47,913 nt of DNA, taken from contig JAFYVE010000049.1 in the NCBI GenBank assembly GCA_017549285.1, forward strand, positions 1 through 47,913, given 5' to 3'. The DNA is from Clostridia bacterium. Its GTDB lineage: Bacteria > Bacillota > Clostridia > Oscillospirales > Acutalibacteraceae. The position numbers and the translations under genes are program-made. The notes beneath the pieces were generated by a model that did no database searches, was not told the origin of the DNA, and worked only from the letters and a program-made list of their open reading frames with translations. Below, in pieces: positions 25,474 through 32,842 of the stretch (positions are counted from its first letter, which is position 1; each line of letters starts with the position of its first letter).

Positions 25474-25511
25474 TATGTTAATATTTTAACATAAGAGAAA
25501 ATAAAAATCAA
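25474..25511 (-). promoter_or_regulatory. serC promoter with overlapping inverted repeat
   Basis: On the minus strand TTGATT (25506-25511), 17 bases, TAAAAT (25483-25488). The perfect inverted repeat TATGTTAA / TTAACATA (25474-25481 and 25486-25493) covers the -10, which suggests repression of serine synthesis by a dimeric regulator. Confidence 0.6.
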
Positions 25512-25564
25512 CTTTTTCAGAAAACAAGTTCAACAAACTTGAAGTGAATATTTTGTTTAATATA

Positions 25565-25593
25565 TTGAAAAATCGATTATAAAGTGATAAAAT
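25565..25593 (+). promoter_or_regulatory. Promoter of the type I phosphodiesterase gene
   Basis: TTGAAA (25565-25570), 17 bases, TAAAAT (25588-25593), 25 bases before the chosen start codon. Confidence 0.6.
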
Positions 25594-25618
25594 TGTGATT
25601 AAAAGTGAGGTAATGAAA

Positions 25619-26434
25619 ATGTCAGAAATCTATAACAATATATGCATAACATCGGTTATGTCAACAGTATGTGACTTATTTGATATTAAAACAGATGAAA
25701 ATACAGACCGTACAAACACAATTATAACAGCCCTCGCAAAGAAAAAACTCGGGGATGAAAAAATTGACAGAGCCGTTCTTTACAACCCCGATGCAGTTGC
25801 ATTATGGCTTTATCAGAAGTATACAGATATGTTCACAGATGCGGCTGTAAATTCCGATATCGCACTCCCCCTGCTTTCGGTTATGCCGAGTGTCACACCC
25901 GTCTGCTTTGCTTCAATGTATACGGGCGTTTTACCCGAAATTCACGGAATAAGAAAATATGAAAAGCCCGTTCTTACACAAAAAACAATCTTTGATTACT
26001 TTATTGAAAACGGCAAAAAGTGTGCTATTGTTTCAACTGCAAGGGATTCGATTTCAATGATTTTTCTTGAACGTGAAATGGATTATTTCATTTATGATAC
26101 ACCTGATGAAGTCAATAAAAAAGCTCACGAGCTGATTGATGAAGATAATTATGACCTTATTGTCATCTACAACGGCAATTACGACGGCACAATGCACAAG
26201 CACGGCCCCGAAGCCGAGGAATCAATGAATGCACTCAGACACAATATTGATGCATATGCATCGTTTGTTGATGCAATCAATAAAAAATGGACACAGCACA
26301 ATGTTTTTTACGGTTTTATGCCCGACCACGGTTGCCACGAAATAGACGGTGAATGCGGTTCTCACGGGCTTGATATGGAAGAGGATATGAATATTGTTCA
26401 TTTTTACGGAATAAAACTAATGCATAATTTATAA
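25619..26434 (+). CDS. Type I phosphodiesterase / nucleotide pyrophosphatase-like protein
   Basis: A 271-residue member of the alkaline phosphatase superfamily. Visible motifs are MPSVTPVCFASMYTGVLPEIHGI near residue 90 (nucleophile Ser/Thr region of the NPP branch), YNGNYDGTMHKHGPE near residue 190 (D-x(3)-H metal ligands) and FMPDHGCHEID near residue 240 (DHG). No signal peptide is present, so it is cytosolic. The ATG at 25619 is chosen because GTGAGG lies 8 bases upstream; the ATG at 25613 is too close. It is monocistronic and ends beside repeat copy C. The substrate is unknown. Confidence 0.78.
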   Translation: MSEIYNNICITSVMSTVCDLFDIKTDENTDRTNTIITALAKKKLGDEKIDRAVLYNPDAVALWLYQKYTDMFTDAAVNSDIALPLLSVMPSVTPVCFASMYTGVLPEIHGIRKYEKPVLTQKTIFDYFIENGKKCAIVSTARDSISMIFLEREMDYFIYDTPDEVNKKAHELIDEDNYDLIVIYNGNYDGTMHKHGPEAEESMNALRHNIDAYASFVDAINKKWTQHNVFYGFMPDHGCHEIDGECGSHGLDMEEDMNIVHFYGIKLMHNL

Positions 26435-26456
26435 TTATTTTAGAAAAACAAATATT

Positions 26457-26676
26457 GTAGGGACCGATGCCCACATCGGTCCGATTGCGTAATGTAATGG
26501 AGCAATAACGATTGAAAATCGTTCTATTGCAATAAATTCAATGAATCAATTTATTCATCATACGGAAATCAGAGATTTCCGATTTGTCTTCGACAAATAC
26601 GGACCGATGTGGGCATCGGTCCCTACTAATAATTACATTCACTTCAATAAAAGGTCTCTACAAATTCTGATTTACA
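26457..26676. repeat. REP/BIME-like palindromic element, copy C
   Basis: The core at 26457-26626 has a left arm GTAGGGACCGATG-CCCA-CATCGGTCCG and the mirrored right arm ending CCCTAC. The interior contains hairpins ATTGC/GCAAT, AACGATT/AATCGTT, GGAAATC/GATTTCC and TTTGTC/GACAAA. It runs in the opposite orientation to copy B. A relic of the outer flank (ACAAATTCTGATTTA) lies at 26660-26674. It occupies the gap between two convergent genes. Confidence 0.88.
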
Positions 26677-26683
26677 AAAACCA

Positions 26684-26707
26684 AACGGACGTCCTGCGAC
26701 GTCCGTT
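26684..26707 (-). terminator. Terminator of the ClpE-like operon
   Basis: AACGGACGTC / GACGTCCGTT stem with loop CTGC (minus strand reads GCAG), followed on the minus strand by TTGGTTTTTG. It lies directly after the ATPase stop codon. Confidence 0.75.
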
Positions 26708-26711
26708 AATT

Positions 26712-29045
26712 TTATGCTTTATTACAGAAAACCTTGCCGTCCTCGGCTGTGACATTGATTTTATCAATGCTCATATTTCTGTTTTCTATAATGATATTTG
26801 CAATTGCATCTTCAATATTCTTTCTGATAGCAATTCTGATGTCACGGGCTCCCCTTTCGCCACCGACTGCCATTTCTGCAATCACTTCAGGAACATTCTC
26901 TGCAATTTCAAGAGTGATGCCCTTATCACGAAGCCCCGGAACGAGGTCTGAAATGAGAAGAGATGCAATTTTTGTGTAAGAATCTTTATCGAGCTTATTG
27001 AACACAATAACTTCATCAACTCTGCCAATGAATTCGGGTCTTAAGAACTCCTTGAGTCCCTTCATAGCCTTGTCTTTTGAAACATCATTCTCGTTCTTGC
27101 CGAAGCCCATAGCACTTTCACGGTTCTGTGAGCCGGCATTTGAAGTCATAATGATGACCGTATTTGAGAAATCAACAGTTCTGCCCTGAGCATCACTTGT
27201 CTTGCCTTCGTCAAGAATCTGAAGAAGAATGTTCATAACATCGGGATGTGCCTTTTCGATTTCATCAAAAAGGATGACTGAATATGGCTTTCTTCTTACT
27301 TTTTCTGTCAGCTGACCTGCTTCATCATAACCAACATATCCCGGAGGTGAACCGATGATTCTTGAAACCGAATGTTTCTCCATAAACTCAGACATATCAA
27401 GTCTTATAAGAGTTTCGGGAGTATCAAAAAGCTCATTTGCAAGCTGTTTTACAAGTTCTGTTTTACCGACACCCGTGGGACCGACAAAAATGAAAGATGC
27501 AGGACGTTTCTGCGGATTGATCTGGATTTTGTTTCTTCTGATAGCGGCTGAAACTGCTTCAACTGCTTCATCCTGACCGATAACTCTTGCCTTGAGATGA
27601 GCTTCCATATCTGCAAGCTTATCAAGGTCTGAATCGATGATTTTTCTTACGGGAATACCTGTCCAGAGATTGATTACCTTTGCGATATCATCTTCCGTCA
27701 CATCATTATCTGCGGCTTTTTCACGAAGAGCAGGAAGTTCGTTTTCAATGTTCATAAGCTCTGAACGAATCTGTGCGAGTGCCTCGTAATCGGGCTCTGC
27801 ACCGTCTTCTGTCTGCATTTCTGCTTCTTCCTGAGCTTTAAGTTCCCTGAGCTTATTTTCTGCAATTTCACAATCGCTGATTGCCTTGTTTCTGAGGTTT
27901 GCGCAAGTACAGGCTTCATCGAGAAGGTCTATAGCCTTGTCGTGAAGGAATCTGTCATTGATGTATCTTTCTGAAAGAGTGACAGTAAGATAAAGAAGTC
28001 TGTCAGAAATTCTTACTCTGTGATACATTTCATAATAGCCTTTGATACCCTGAAGCATTTTGTATGCATCGTCAATTGAAGGCTCTTCAACCTTAACGGG
28101 CTGGAAACGTCTTTCAAGAGCTGAGTCTTTTTCGATATATTTTCTGTATTCTGTAAATGTAGTAGCACCGATAACCTGAATTTCACCACGTGAAAGAGCA
28201 GGTTTAAGAATATTTGCGGCATTCATTGAGCCTTCAGCATCGCCTGTACCGACAAGGTTGTGAACTTCGTCAATAAAAAGGATGATGTTGCCTTCTGCCT
28301 TTACTTCGTCAACAAGACCTTTTATACGGCTTTCAAACTGACCTCTGAACTGAGTACCTGCAACGAGGGCTGTAAGGTCAAGAAGGTGGAGTTCTTTGTT
28401 CTGAAGCTTTGCAGGAACGGCACCTGCGGCAATTTTGAGGGCAAGTCCTTCTGCAATTGCTGTTTTACCTACACCGGGTTCACCGATAAGACAGGGATTG
28501 TTCTTTGTTCTTCTGCAGAGAATCTGTGTAACTCTGTAGATTTCGTCGTCTCTGCCGATGATTGAGTCAATTTTACCGTCACGTGCCTTTTTTGTAAGGT
28601 CGGTACAGTAAAGATTGAGGAACTTTCTCTCTTTTTCTTTATTGGGAGCCTGTTTCTTATCCTTGCCGAATCTCTTTTTCTTAGGAGCTTCGGTTGTTTC
28701 ATTGTTTTCGGAAACAGCTTCATTCTCTTCTTTTTTAGCCATAGGCATAGAGCCCATGCCGTTCATAAGTCCCTGCATGAAGGGGAATGTTCCTGCACCA
28801 CCGAATTCAAAGCCATCTGCACCGCCCATTGCATCCATTGCATCACCGAGCTGTTCGCTGACTGCTTCAACCTCTTCTTCGGTTATTCCCATTTTCTCCA
28901 TAAACTGCTTTATAGGACCTATATTCATATCCATCGCACATTTGAGGCAAAGACCCTCCTGAGTTGAGTCATCGCCCTGAATTTTGGAAATGAACACAAC
29001 TGCAGGTCTTTTACCGCATTTTGAGCATAACATATTAGCGTTCAT
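26712..29045 (-). CDS. Clp/Hsp100 ATPase with N-terminal zinc finger (ClpE-like)
   Basis: A 777-residue two-ring AAA+ unfoldase. The N-terminus is a C4 zinc module, [13 protein letters not shown]...GLCLKCAMD (residues 7-38), like ClpE and McsA, replacing the ClpC N-domain. A Met-rich and charged linker follows. AAA1 has [17 protein letters not shown] and [14 protein letters not shown] short coiled middle segment lies near 420-460. AAA2 has [29 protein letters not shown] and [24 protein letters not shown] in the second ring is a likely ClpP-docking loop. Its ATG overlaps the hslO TGA by one base. With Hsp33 it suggests a stress operon. The exact subfamily is not certain. Confidence 0.88.
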   Translation of the reverse strand: MNANMLCSKCGKRPAVVFISKIQGDDSTQEGLCLKCAMDMNIGPIKQFMEKMGITEEEVEAVSEQLGDAMDAMGGADGFEFGGAGTFPFMQGLMNGMGSMPMAKKEENEAVSENNETTEAPKKKRFGKDKKQAPNKEKERKFLNLYCTDLTKKARDGKIDSIIGRDDEIYRVTQILCRRTKNNPCLIGEPGVGKTAIAEGLALKIAAGAVPAKLQNKELHLLDLTALVAGTQFRGQFESRIKGLVDEVKAEGNIILFIDEVHNLVGTGDAEGSMNAANILKPALSRGEIQVIGATTFTEYRKYIEKDSALERRFQPVKVEEPSIDDAYKMLQGIKGYYEMYHRVRISDRLLYLTVTLSERYINDRFLHDKAIDLLDEACTCANLRNKAISDCEIAENKLRELKAQEEAEMQTEDGAEPDYEALAQIRSELMNIENELPALREKAADNDVTEDDIAKVINLWTGIPVRKIIDSDLDKLADMEAHLKARVIGQDEAVEAVSAAIRRNKIQINPQKRPASFIFVGPTGVGKTELVKQLANELFDTPETLIRLDMSEFMEKHSVSRIIGSPPGYVGYDEAGQLTEKVRRKPYSVILFDEIEKAHPDVMNILLQILDEGKTSDAQGRTVDFSNTVIIMTSNAGSQNRESAMGFGKNENDVSKDKAMKGLKEFLRPEFIGRVDEVIVFNKLDKDSYTKIASLLISDLVPGLRDKGITLEIAENVPEVIAEMAVGGERGARDIRIAIRKNIEDAIANIIIENRNMSIDKINVTAEDGKVFCNKA

Positions 29046-29929
29046 CAATTATCTCCCTGTGAATCTTCCAGTAATTTAAGTATATCTTTACCCGTAAATC
29101 TGTAAGCCTTGTTACAGAACTGACATTTAACTTCTGTCACGGGGTCATTTGCCATATCAAGTAGCTCTTCCCTTCCTGCAGAAATGAGAGCTGTCTGAAC
29201 TCTTTGAACAGAACAGTCACATTTATATTCGGGATACATAACATCGAGTTCCTGAATATCGAATGAGGGAAGGACCTTTTTGCATATTTCGGTGGGTGTA
29301 AGACCGTCTGTGAGCATCTTAGTGACGGAATCAATCCCCTGAATATCTTTTTCAACCATATCAATAATGCTGTCATCAGCTGTGGGAAGAAGCTGAATGA
29401 GGAATCCCCCTGCTGTGAGGACTGTTCCGTCCTGTGCTACAAGGACACCCAGACCGCATACTGACGGTGTCTGTTCACTTGCGGCAAAATAAGCTGTGAT
29501 ATCCTCTGCAATTTCACCTGAAACGATAGGCACCTGACCGACAAAAGGCTCTTTTAAGCCTAAATCCTTGATAACGGTCACAAAACCGTTTTTACCGACT
29601 GCACCGCCGACATCAAGTTTACCCTTGCTGTTGAGAGGAAGTTCAACATTACCGTCCACAACATAACCTTTTACGTGGCAATCGCTGTCTGCAACGGTAA
29701 GGACACTTCCTGCGGGGCCTCCGCCGTTTATTTTAAGTGTAAGCGTATCTTTTTTACCTTTGAGCATACTTCCCATCATGGCACCTGCTGTGAGAAGTCT
29801 GCCGAGAGCTGCTGTACACACTTTTGATGTACCGTGTATTTCATAAGCATCTGTTACAATATCTGTTGTGTCACACGCCATTATAAGGAGTGTGCCGTCT
29901 TCTGAAATACATCTTACAAGTTTACCCAT
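29045..29929 (-). CDS. hslO: Redox-regulated chaperone Hsp33
   Basis: Holdase chaperone switched on by oxidation and heat. The 294 residues include the family segment GRLLTAGAMMGSMLKGKKDTLTLKINGGGPAG. The C-terminal redox switch has four zinc-binding cysteines, KCDCSVQR (CxC) and VKCQFCNKAYRF (CxxC). It is translationally coupled to the downstream Clp ATPase through a TGATG overlap, linking a holdase with an unfoldase. Confidence 0.96.
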   Translation of the reverse strand: MGKLVRCISEDGTLLIMACDTTDIVTDAYEIHGTSKVCTAALGRLLTAGAMMGSMLKGKKDTLTLKINGGGPAGSVLTVADSDCHVKGYVVDGNVELPLNSKGKLDVGGAVGKNGFVTVIKDLGLKEPFVGQVPIVSGEIAEDITAYFAASEQTPSVCGLGVLVAQDGTVLTAGGFLIQLLPTADDSIIDMVEKDIQGIDSVTKMLTDGLTPTEICKKVLPSFDIQELDVMYPEYKCDCSVQRVQTALISAGREELLDMANDPVTEVKCQFCNKAYRFTGKDILKLLEDSQGDN

Positions 29930-29942
29930 TAAATTTAACCTC

Positions 29943-30671
29943 TTATCTCTTTACTGCTGTGAAATATACTCTTTCGCTTGTTTCAGACGGTTCGTTTTCT
30001 GTCATATCGTCATATACTCCCGTAACTTCAAAACCGGTTTCATCAAGCCATTTTTTAATGTCGTCAAGTGAGTATGCTCTTTCTGAGAAGCTTTCACGCA
30101 ATCTTGTGTATTTATTTTCTTCTTCAACAAAAATATCAATATTAATATCGACTGTTTTACTTTTTCTTTTATAAGTATTCTGCCAGACGCAGAAAACATT
30201 ATCTTTTTCAGAAACAAATGTGTTGTTACCAAGTATATTTTCGTGTTTATGGATTGTGTTCACATCAAAAACGAAGACTCCGCCTTTTTCCATAAAAAGC
30301 GAAACTGAAGAAAATGCCGCCTTGACATCACAAGGTTTAAGAAGATGATTTATGCTGTCGAGAGAACAAACGGCGTGATTGATTGTACCGTACAAATCAA
30401 GCTCAGTCATACTCTGACAGAGAATGAGTGCTTCGGGAAGCCTTTCCCTTGCAAAGACAAGCATTTCGGCTGACAGATCACAGAGAATCATATCGTAGCC
30501 GTATTTTGCAAGTTCAAGTGACAATGTACCCGTACCGCACGCAAGGTCAAGAAGCACTCCGTTTTCTCCCCCGTTTTTCAAAAGAATTGAACGGATATAC
30601 TCTGCCCTTTTTTCATATTCAACATTTTCTGTAAGTTTATCGTAAACTTCTGCCAACGAAGAATAACTCAT
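29943..30671 (-). CDS. Class I SAM-dependent methyltransferase
   Basis: A 242-residue methyltransferase with the SAM-binding motif I LLDLACGTGTLSLELAKYG (about residue 40), motif II MILCDLSAEMLVFAR, and INHAVCSLDSINHLL in the motif III position. The N-terminal YSSLAEVYDKLTENVEYEKRAEYI is typical of a clostridial orphan methyltransferase group. No target can be inferred. Its ATG overlaps the upstream TrpR-like stop by one base (TAATG). Confidence 0.88.
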   Translation of the reverse strand: MSYSSLAEVYDKLTENVEYEKRAEYIRSILLKNGGENGVLLDLACGTGTLSLELAKYGYDMILCDLSAEMLVFARERLPEALILCQSMTELDLYGTINHAVCSLDSINHLLKPCDVKAAFSSVSLFMEKGGVFVFDVNTIHKHENILGNNTFVSEKDNVFCVWQNTYKRKSKTVDINIDIFVEEENKYTRLRESFSERAYSLDDIKKWLDETGFEVTGVYDDMTENEPSETSERVYFTAVKR

Positions 30672-30952
30672 TACTTGTCCAGCCTTGTAAAAATATCAAA
30701 CTGCTTGTAATTTTCCATATATCTCTTCACACGGCTGATGGTTGCAGGTGAAGCACCTGTTGCTTCTTCGATTTCGTCATACTTTTTGCCGGAAGCCACC
30801 ATTTTTGCAACCATAAAACGCTGTGCCATTGAGAAAAGCTCTGTATCTGTGCAGAGGTCTTTGAAAAAACCTGCACATTCTTCTTCATTTTTAAGTGTAA
30901 GAACAGCTTTAAAAAGCATATTCACATTTTCCTGTTTTACTGAGTCTTTCAT
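30671..30952 (-). CDS. YerC/YecD-family TrpR-like DNA-binding protein
   Basis: A 93-residue helix-turn-helix protein of the YerC/YecD (TrpR-like) group. Landmarks are LTLKNEEECAGFFKDLCTDTEL, MAQRFMVAKMVASGKKYDEIEEATGASPATISRVKRYM, the last part being the HTH. Members are small transcription factors of largely unknown targets. It lies 23 bases after thyX and is coupled to the methyltransferase. It could regulate this operon. Confidence 0.92.
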   Translation of the reverse strand: MKDSVKQENVNMLFKAVLTLKNEEECAGFFKDLCTDTELFSMAQRFMVAKMVASGKKYDEIEEATGASPATISRVKRYMENYKQFDIFTRLDK

Positions 30953-30975
30953 AATGATTTTACTCCTACATTATA

Positions 30976-32358
30976 TCATAAGTTATTGAAATATTCTTTA
31001 ATTTCAGCTGTTCTGCCGCAACACATAGCACCCTCCGGGCAGGATGAAACGAAACAGCTCGGACCGTATTTATTGAAAATAGCAGGTGAAACTTCACGAA
31101 GCTGACGGAGCATTTCAATTGCAAAATCACGGATTTCCCACTGTGCACGTGTACAGGTACGAAGTCTCATAAAGAGCATAAGCTCTCTGCCGTTCATACA
31201 CGAAACGATATCGAGTATGTTACCGCTGAGCTGACAGTAAACAGCCTGTTCTTCCGTACATCCCTCAGCCTTGAGATAGTTATAAAACTCATTCATTTTA
31301 GCGAATGCTTCGTTATATCTGTCAAGAAGACCTGCATTTTTAACTGTTTCGGGGATAATATACTTTGTTCTGTCCGTAAGAGTGAGAGAAGGCACCATAA
31401 GTGAATGCATTCTGTGACGGGCAAAATGAGTTATTGTTGAAAGTGAAACACCGTTTACACGGAATGTGTAATTGACTGTTTCAAGCGGTCTGGGACGTGA
31501 AGACTCAAGAACACAATCAATGATTTTATTGACATTACCTTCGTCTGCAATAATTTTTTCAACTGCATCGGGTGTGTACTGTCTTGTCCAGATAAGAGCC
31601 GAACGGGCAACGCACTTTTCTGCATCGGGGAAAACAGAAATAAGCTCAACCGGCTTTTTGTTCTCGTTATTTTCTTCATAATTATTGAACATATAACCGA
31701 GAGCAATTTTTTCGCTCTTTTCGGGTCTTCTCTTATAGAAATCGGTTACAATACCGGGTGTGAGTTTTTCAATCTGAGAATAAATCTGCATACCGAGGTC
31801 ATAAAGCTCTTTGAATTCACTTCCTCTGCCGAAAAGCATTGAACGAAGCATATGAAGAAGCTCACGTGCATTGACAGAGCAATAGAAATTACTTCTCAGG
31901 CAGTAAGGAAGAAGAAATCTTGCGTCTTCCTTGGGTACACCTGCATCAACAAATGCAGTATATTCATTGAAAAGGTATTCCATTGTCTGGCTGAACTTGT
32001 CCTCAAGCTCTTTTTTTCCGAGAAAAGGCACATAGAAACCACATTTTCTGAAGTCAACATAACGTCTTGACTTTACCGTGAATGAAGCAAGACGGAATTC
32101 AATCAGGAACTGCTCAACGAATACGGAAACATCCTGAAAAGCGAGGTTAAAAACGGTATGCTCGATTGTTGAGTTATGACCTGAACGGGTAACCTTTGAA
32201 ATGAGCTTTGCGTTTTTCTCTTTATCCTGACTTTTTGCAAATATTTCGGAGGCATTCCCCTCCTGAGTAGAAATTCTGCCCGATGCGGCAGGGATTTTTT
32301 CATCTGTATCGGATAAACCGAGCACAATTGCAACAGAACCTCTGTAATCTTCTGTCAT
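30976..32358 (-). CDS. thyX: Tandem-domain flavin-dependent thymidylate synthase (ThyX)
   Basis: Makes dTMP from dUMP with FAD and methylenetetrahydrofolate. The 460 residues are about twice a normal ThyX and consist of two alignable halves. Half 1 (about 50-105) keeps GHNSTIEHTVFNLAF and the S-x(4)-S-x-R-Y end (S92, S97, R99, Y100) but has EFR instead of RHR. Half 2 (about 285-330) keeps RHR at 314-316 with S319 and S324 but has lost the R-Y. The ATG at 32358 has GGAGG 8 bases upstream. It leads a five-gene operon. Long ThyX forms occur in other Clostridia. Confidence 0.88.
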   Translation of the reverse strand: MTEDYRGSVAIVLGLSDTDEKIPAASGRISTQEGNASEIFAKSQDKEKNAKLISKVTRSGHNSTIEHTVFNLAFQDVSVFVEQFLIEFRLASFTVKSRRYVDFRKCGFYVPFLGKKELEDKFSQTMEYLFNEYTAFVDAGVPKEDARFLLPYCLRSNFYCSVNARELLHMLRSMLFGRGSEFKELYDLGMQIYSQIEKLTPGIVTDFYKRRPEKSEKIALGYMFNNYEENNENKKPVELISVFPDAEKCVARSALIWTRQYTPDAVEKIIADEGNVNKIIDCVLESSRPRPLETVNYTFRVNGVSLSTITHFARHRMHSLMVPSLTLTDRTKYIIPETVKNAGLLDRYNEAFAKMNEFYNYLKAEGCTEEQAVYCQLSGNILDIVSCMNGRELMLFMRLRTCTRAQWEIRDFAIEMLRQLREVSPAIFNKYGPSCFVSSCPEGAMCCGRTAEIKEYFNNL

Positions 32359-32398
32359 ATTTAACGCCTCCGTCAATAGAATATAATTAATCTTTATA

Positions 32399-32427
32399 AT
32401 TCTATCACATAGTGAAGAAAATTTCAA
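32399..32427 (-). promoter_or_regulatory. Promoter of the thyX operon
   Basis: On the minus strand TTGAAA (32422-32427), 17 bases, TAGAAT (32399-32404), about 40 bases before thyX. Confidence 0.65.
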
Positions 32428-32473
32428 CCACTAAACAATAATTTGTCAGTGACGTTAAATTAAAAATTACAAC

Positions 32474-32733
32474 GTAGGGGCGCCCATCGGGCGTCCGCAC
32501 TCAGGAAAAACAAATTTTGTAGGGACCGATGCCTACATCGGTCCGATTGCGTAATGTAATGGAGCAATAACGATTGAAAATCGTTCTATTGCAACAATCT
32601 TAATAAATCAATTTGTTCGTTATGCGGAAATCAAAGATTTCCGATTTGTCTTTGACAAATGCGGACCGATGTGGGCATCGGTCCCTACATAGTTACATAT
32701 TTATCAAAGCGGACGCCCGATGGGCGCCCCTAC
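32474..32733. repeat. REP/BIME-like element, copy D outer (GTAGGGGC type), interrupted
   Basis: The left arm GTAGGGGCGCCC-ATCGGGCGTCCG (32474-32497) and its exact inverse at 32710-32733 bracket the complete inner element at 32519-32688. Each arm has an internal GCCC...GGGC hairpin. The right arm is identical to the right arm of copy A, so these belong to one subfamily. Flanks AATTTGTCA (32441-32449) and TCGACAAATTCTGATTTAT (32744-32762) echo the outer flanks of the other copies. The 484-base gap between thyX and the giant gene holds only these elements, the thyX promoter and a terminator. Confidence 0.8.
32519..32688. repeat. REP/BIME-like palindromic element, copy D inner (GTAGGGAC type)
   Basis: 170 bases in the same orientation as copies C and E, nearly identical to them. 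The left arm GTAGGGACCGATG-CCTA-CATCGGTCC differs from copy C only in its loop. It sits inside the outer GTAGGGGC-type element, showing that insertion happened in two steps. Confidence 0.88.
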
Positions 32734-32796
32734 GCTATACTCCTCGACAAATTCTGATTTATCAAACTCTTCACTCTTCCCTATTACTTTTTACCT

Positions 32797-32824
32797 AAAA
32801 AAAACCCGGGACTTTCGTCCCGGG
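32797..32824 (-). terminator. Terminator of the giant secreted protein gene
   Basis: On the minus strand CCCGGGAC / GTCCCGGG with loop GAAA is followed by eight T, 19 bases after the stop codon. A very strong terminator. Confidence 0.95.
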
Positions 32825-32842
32825 AAAATGATTATTCATTTA

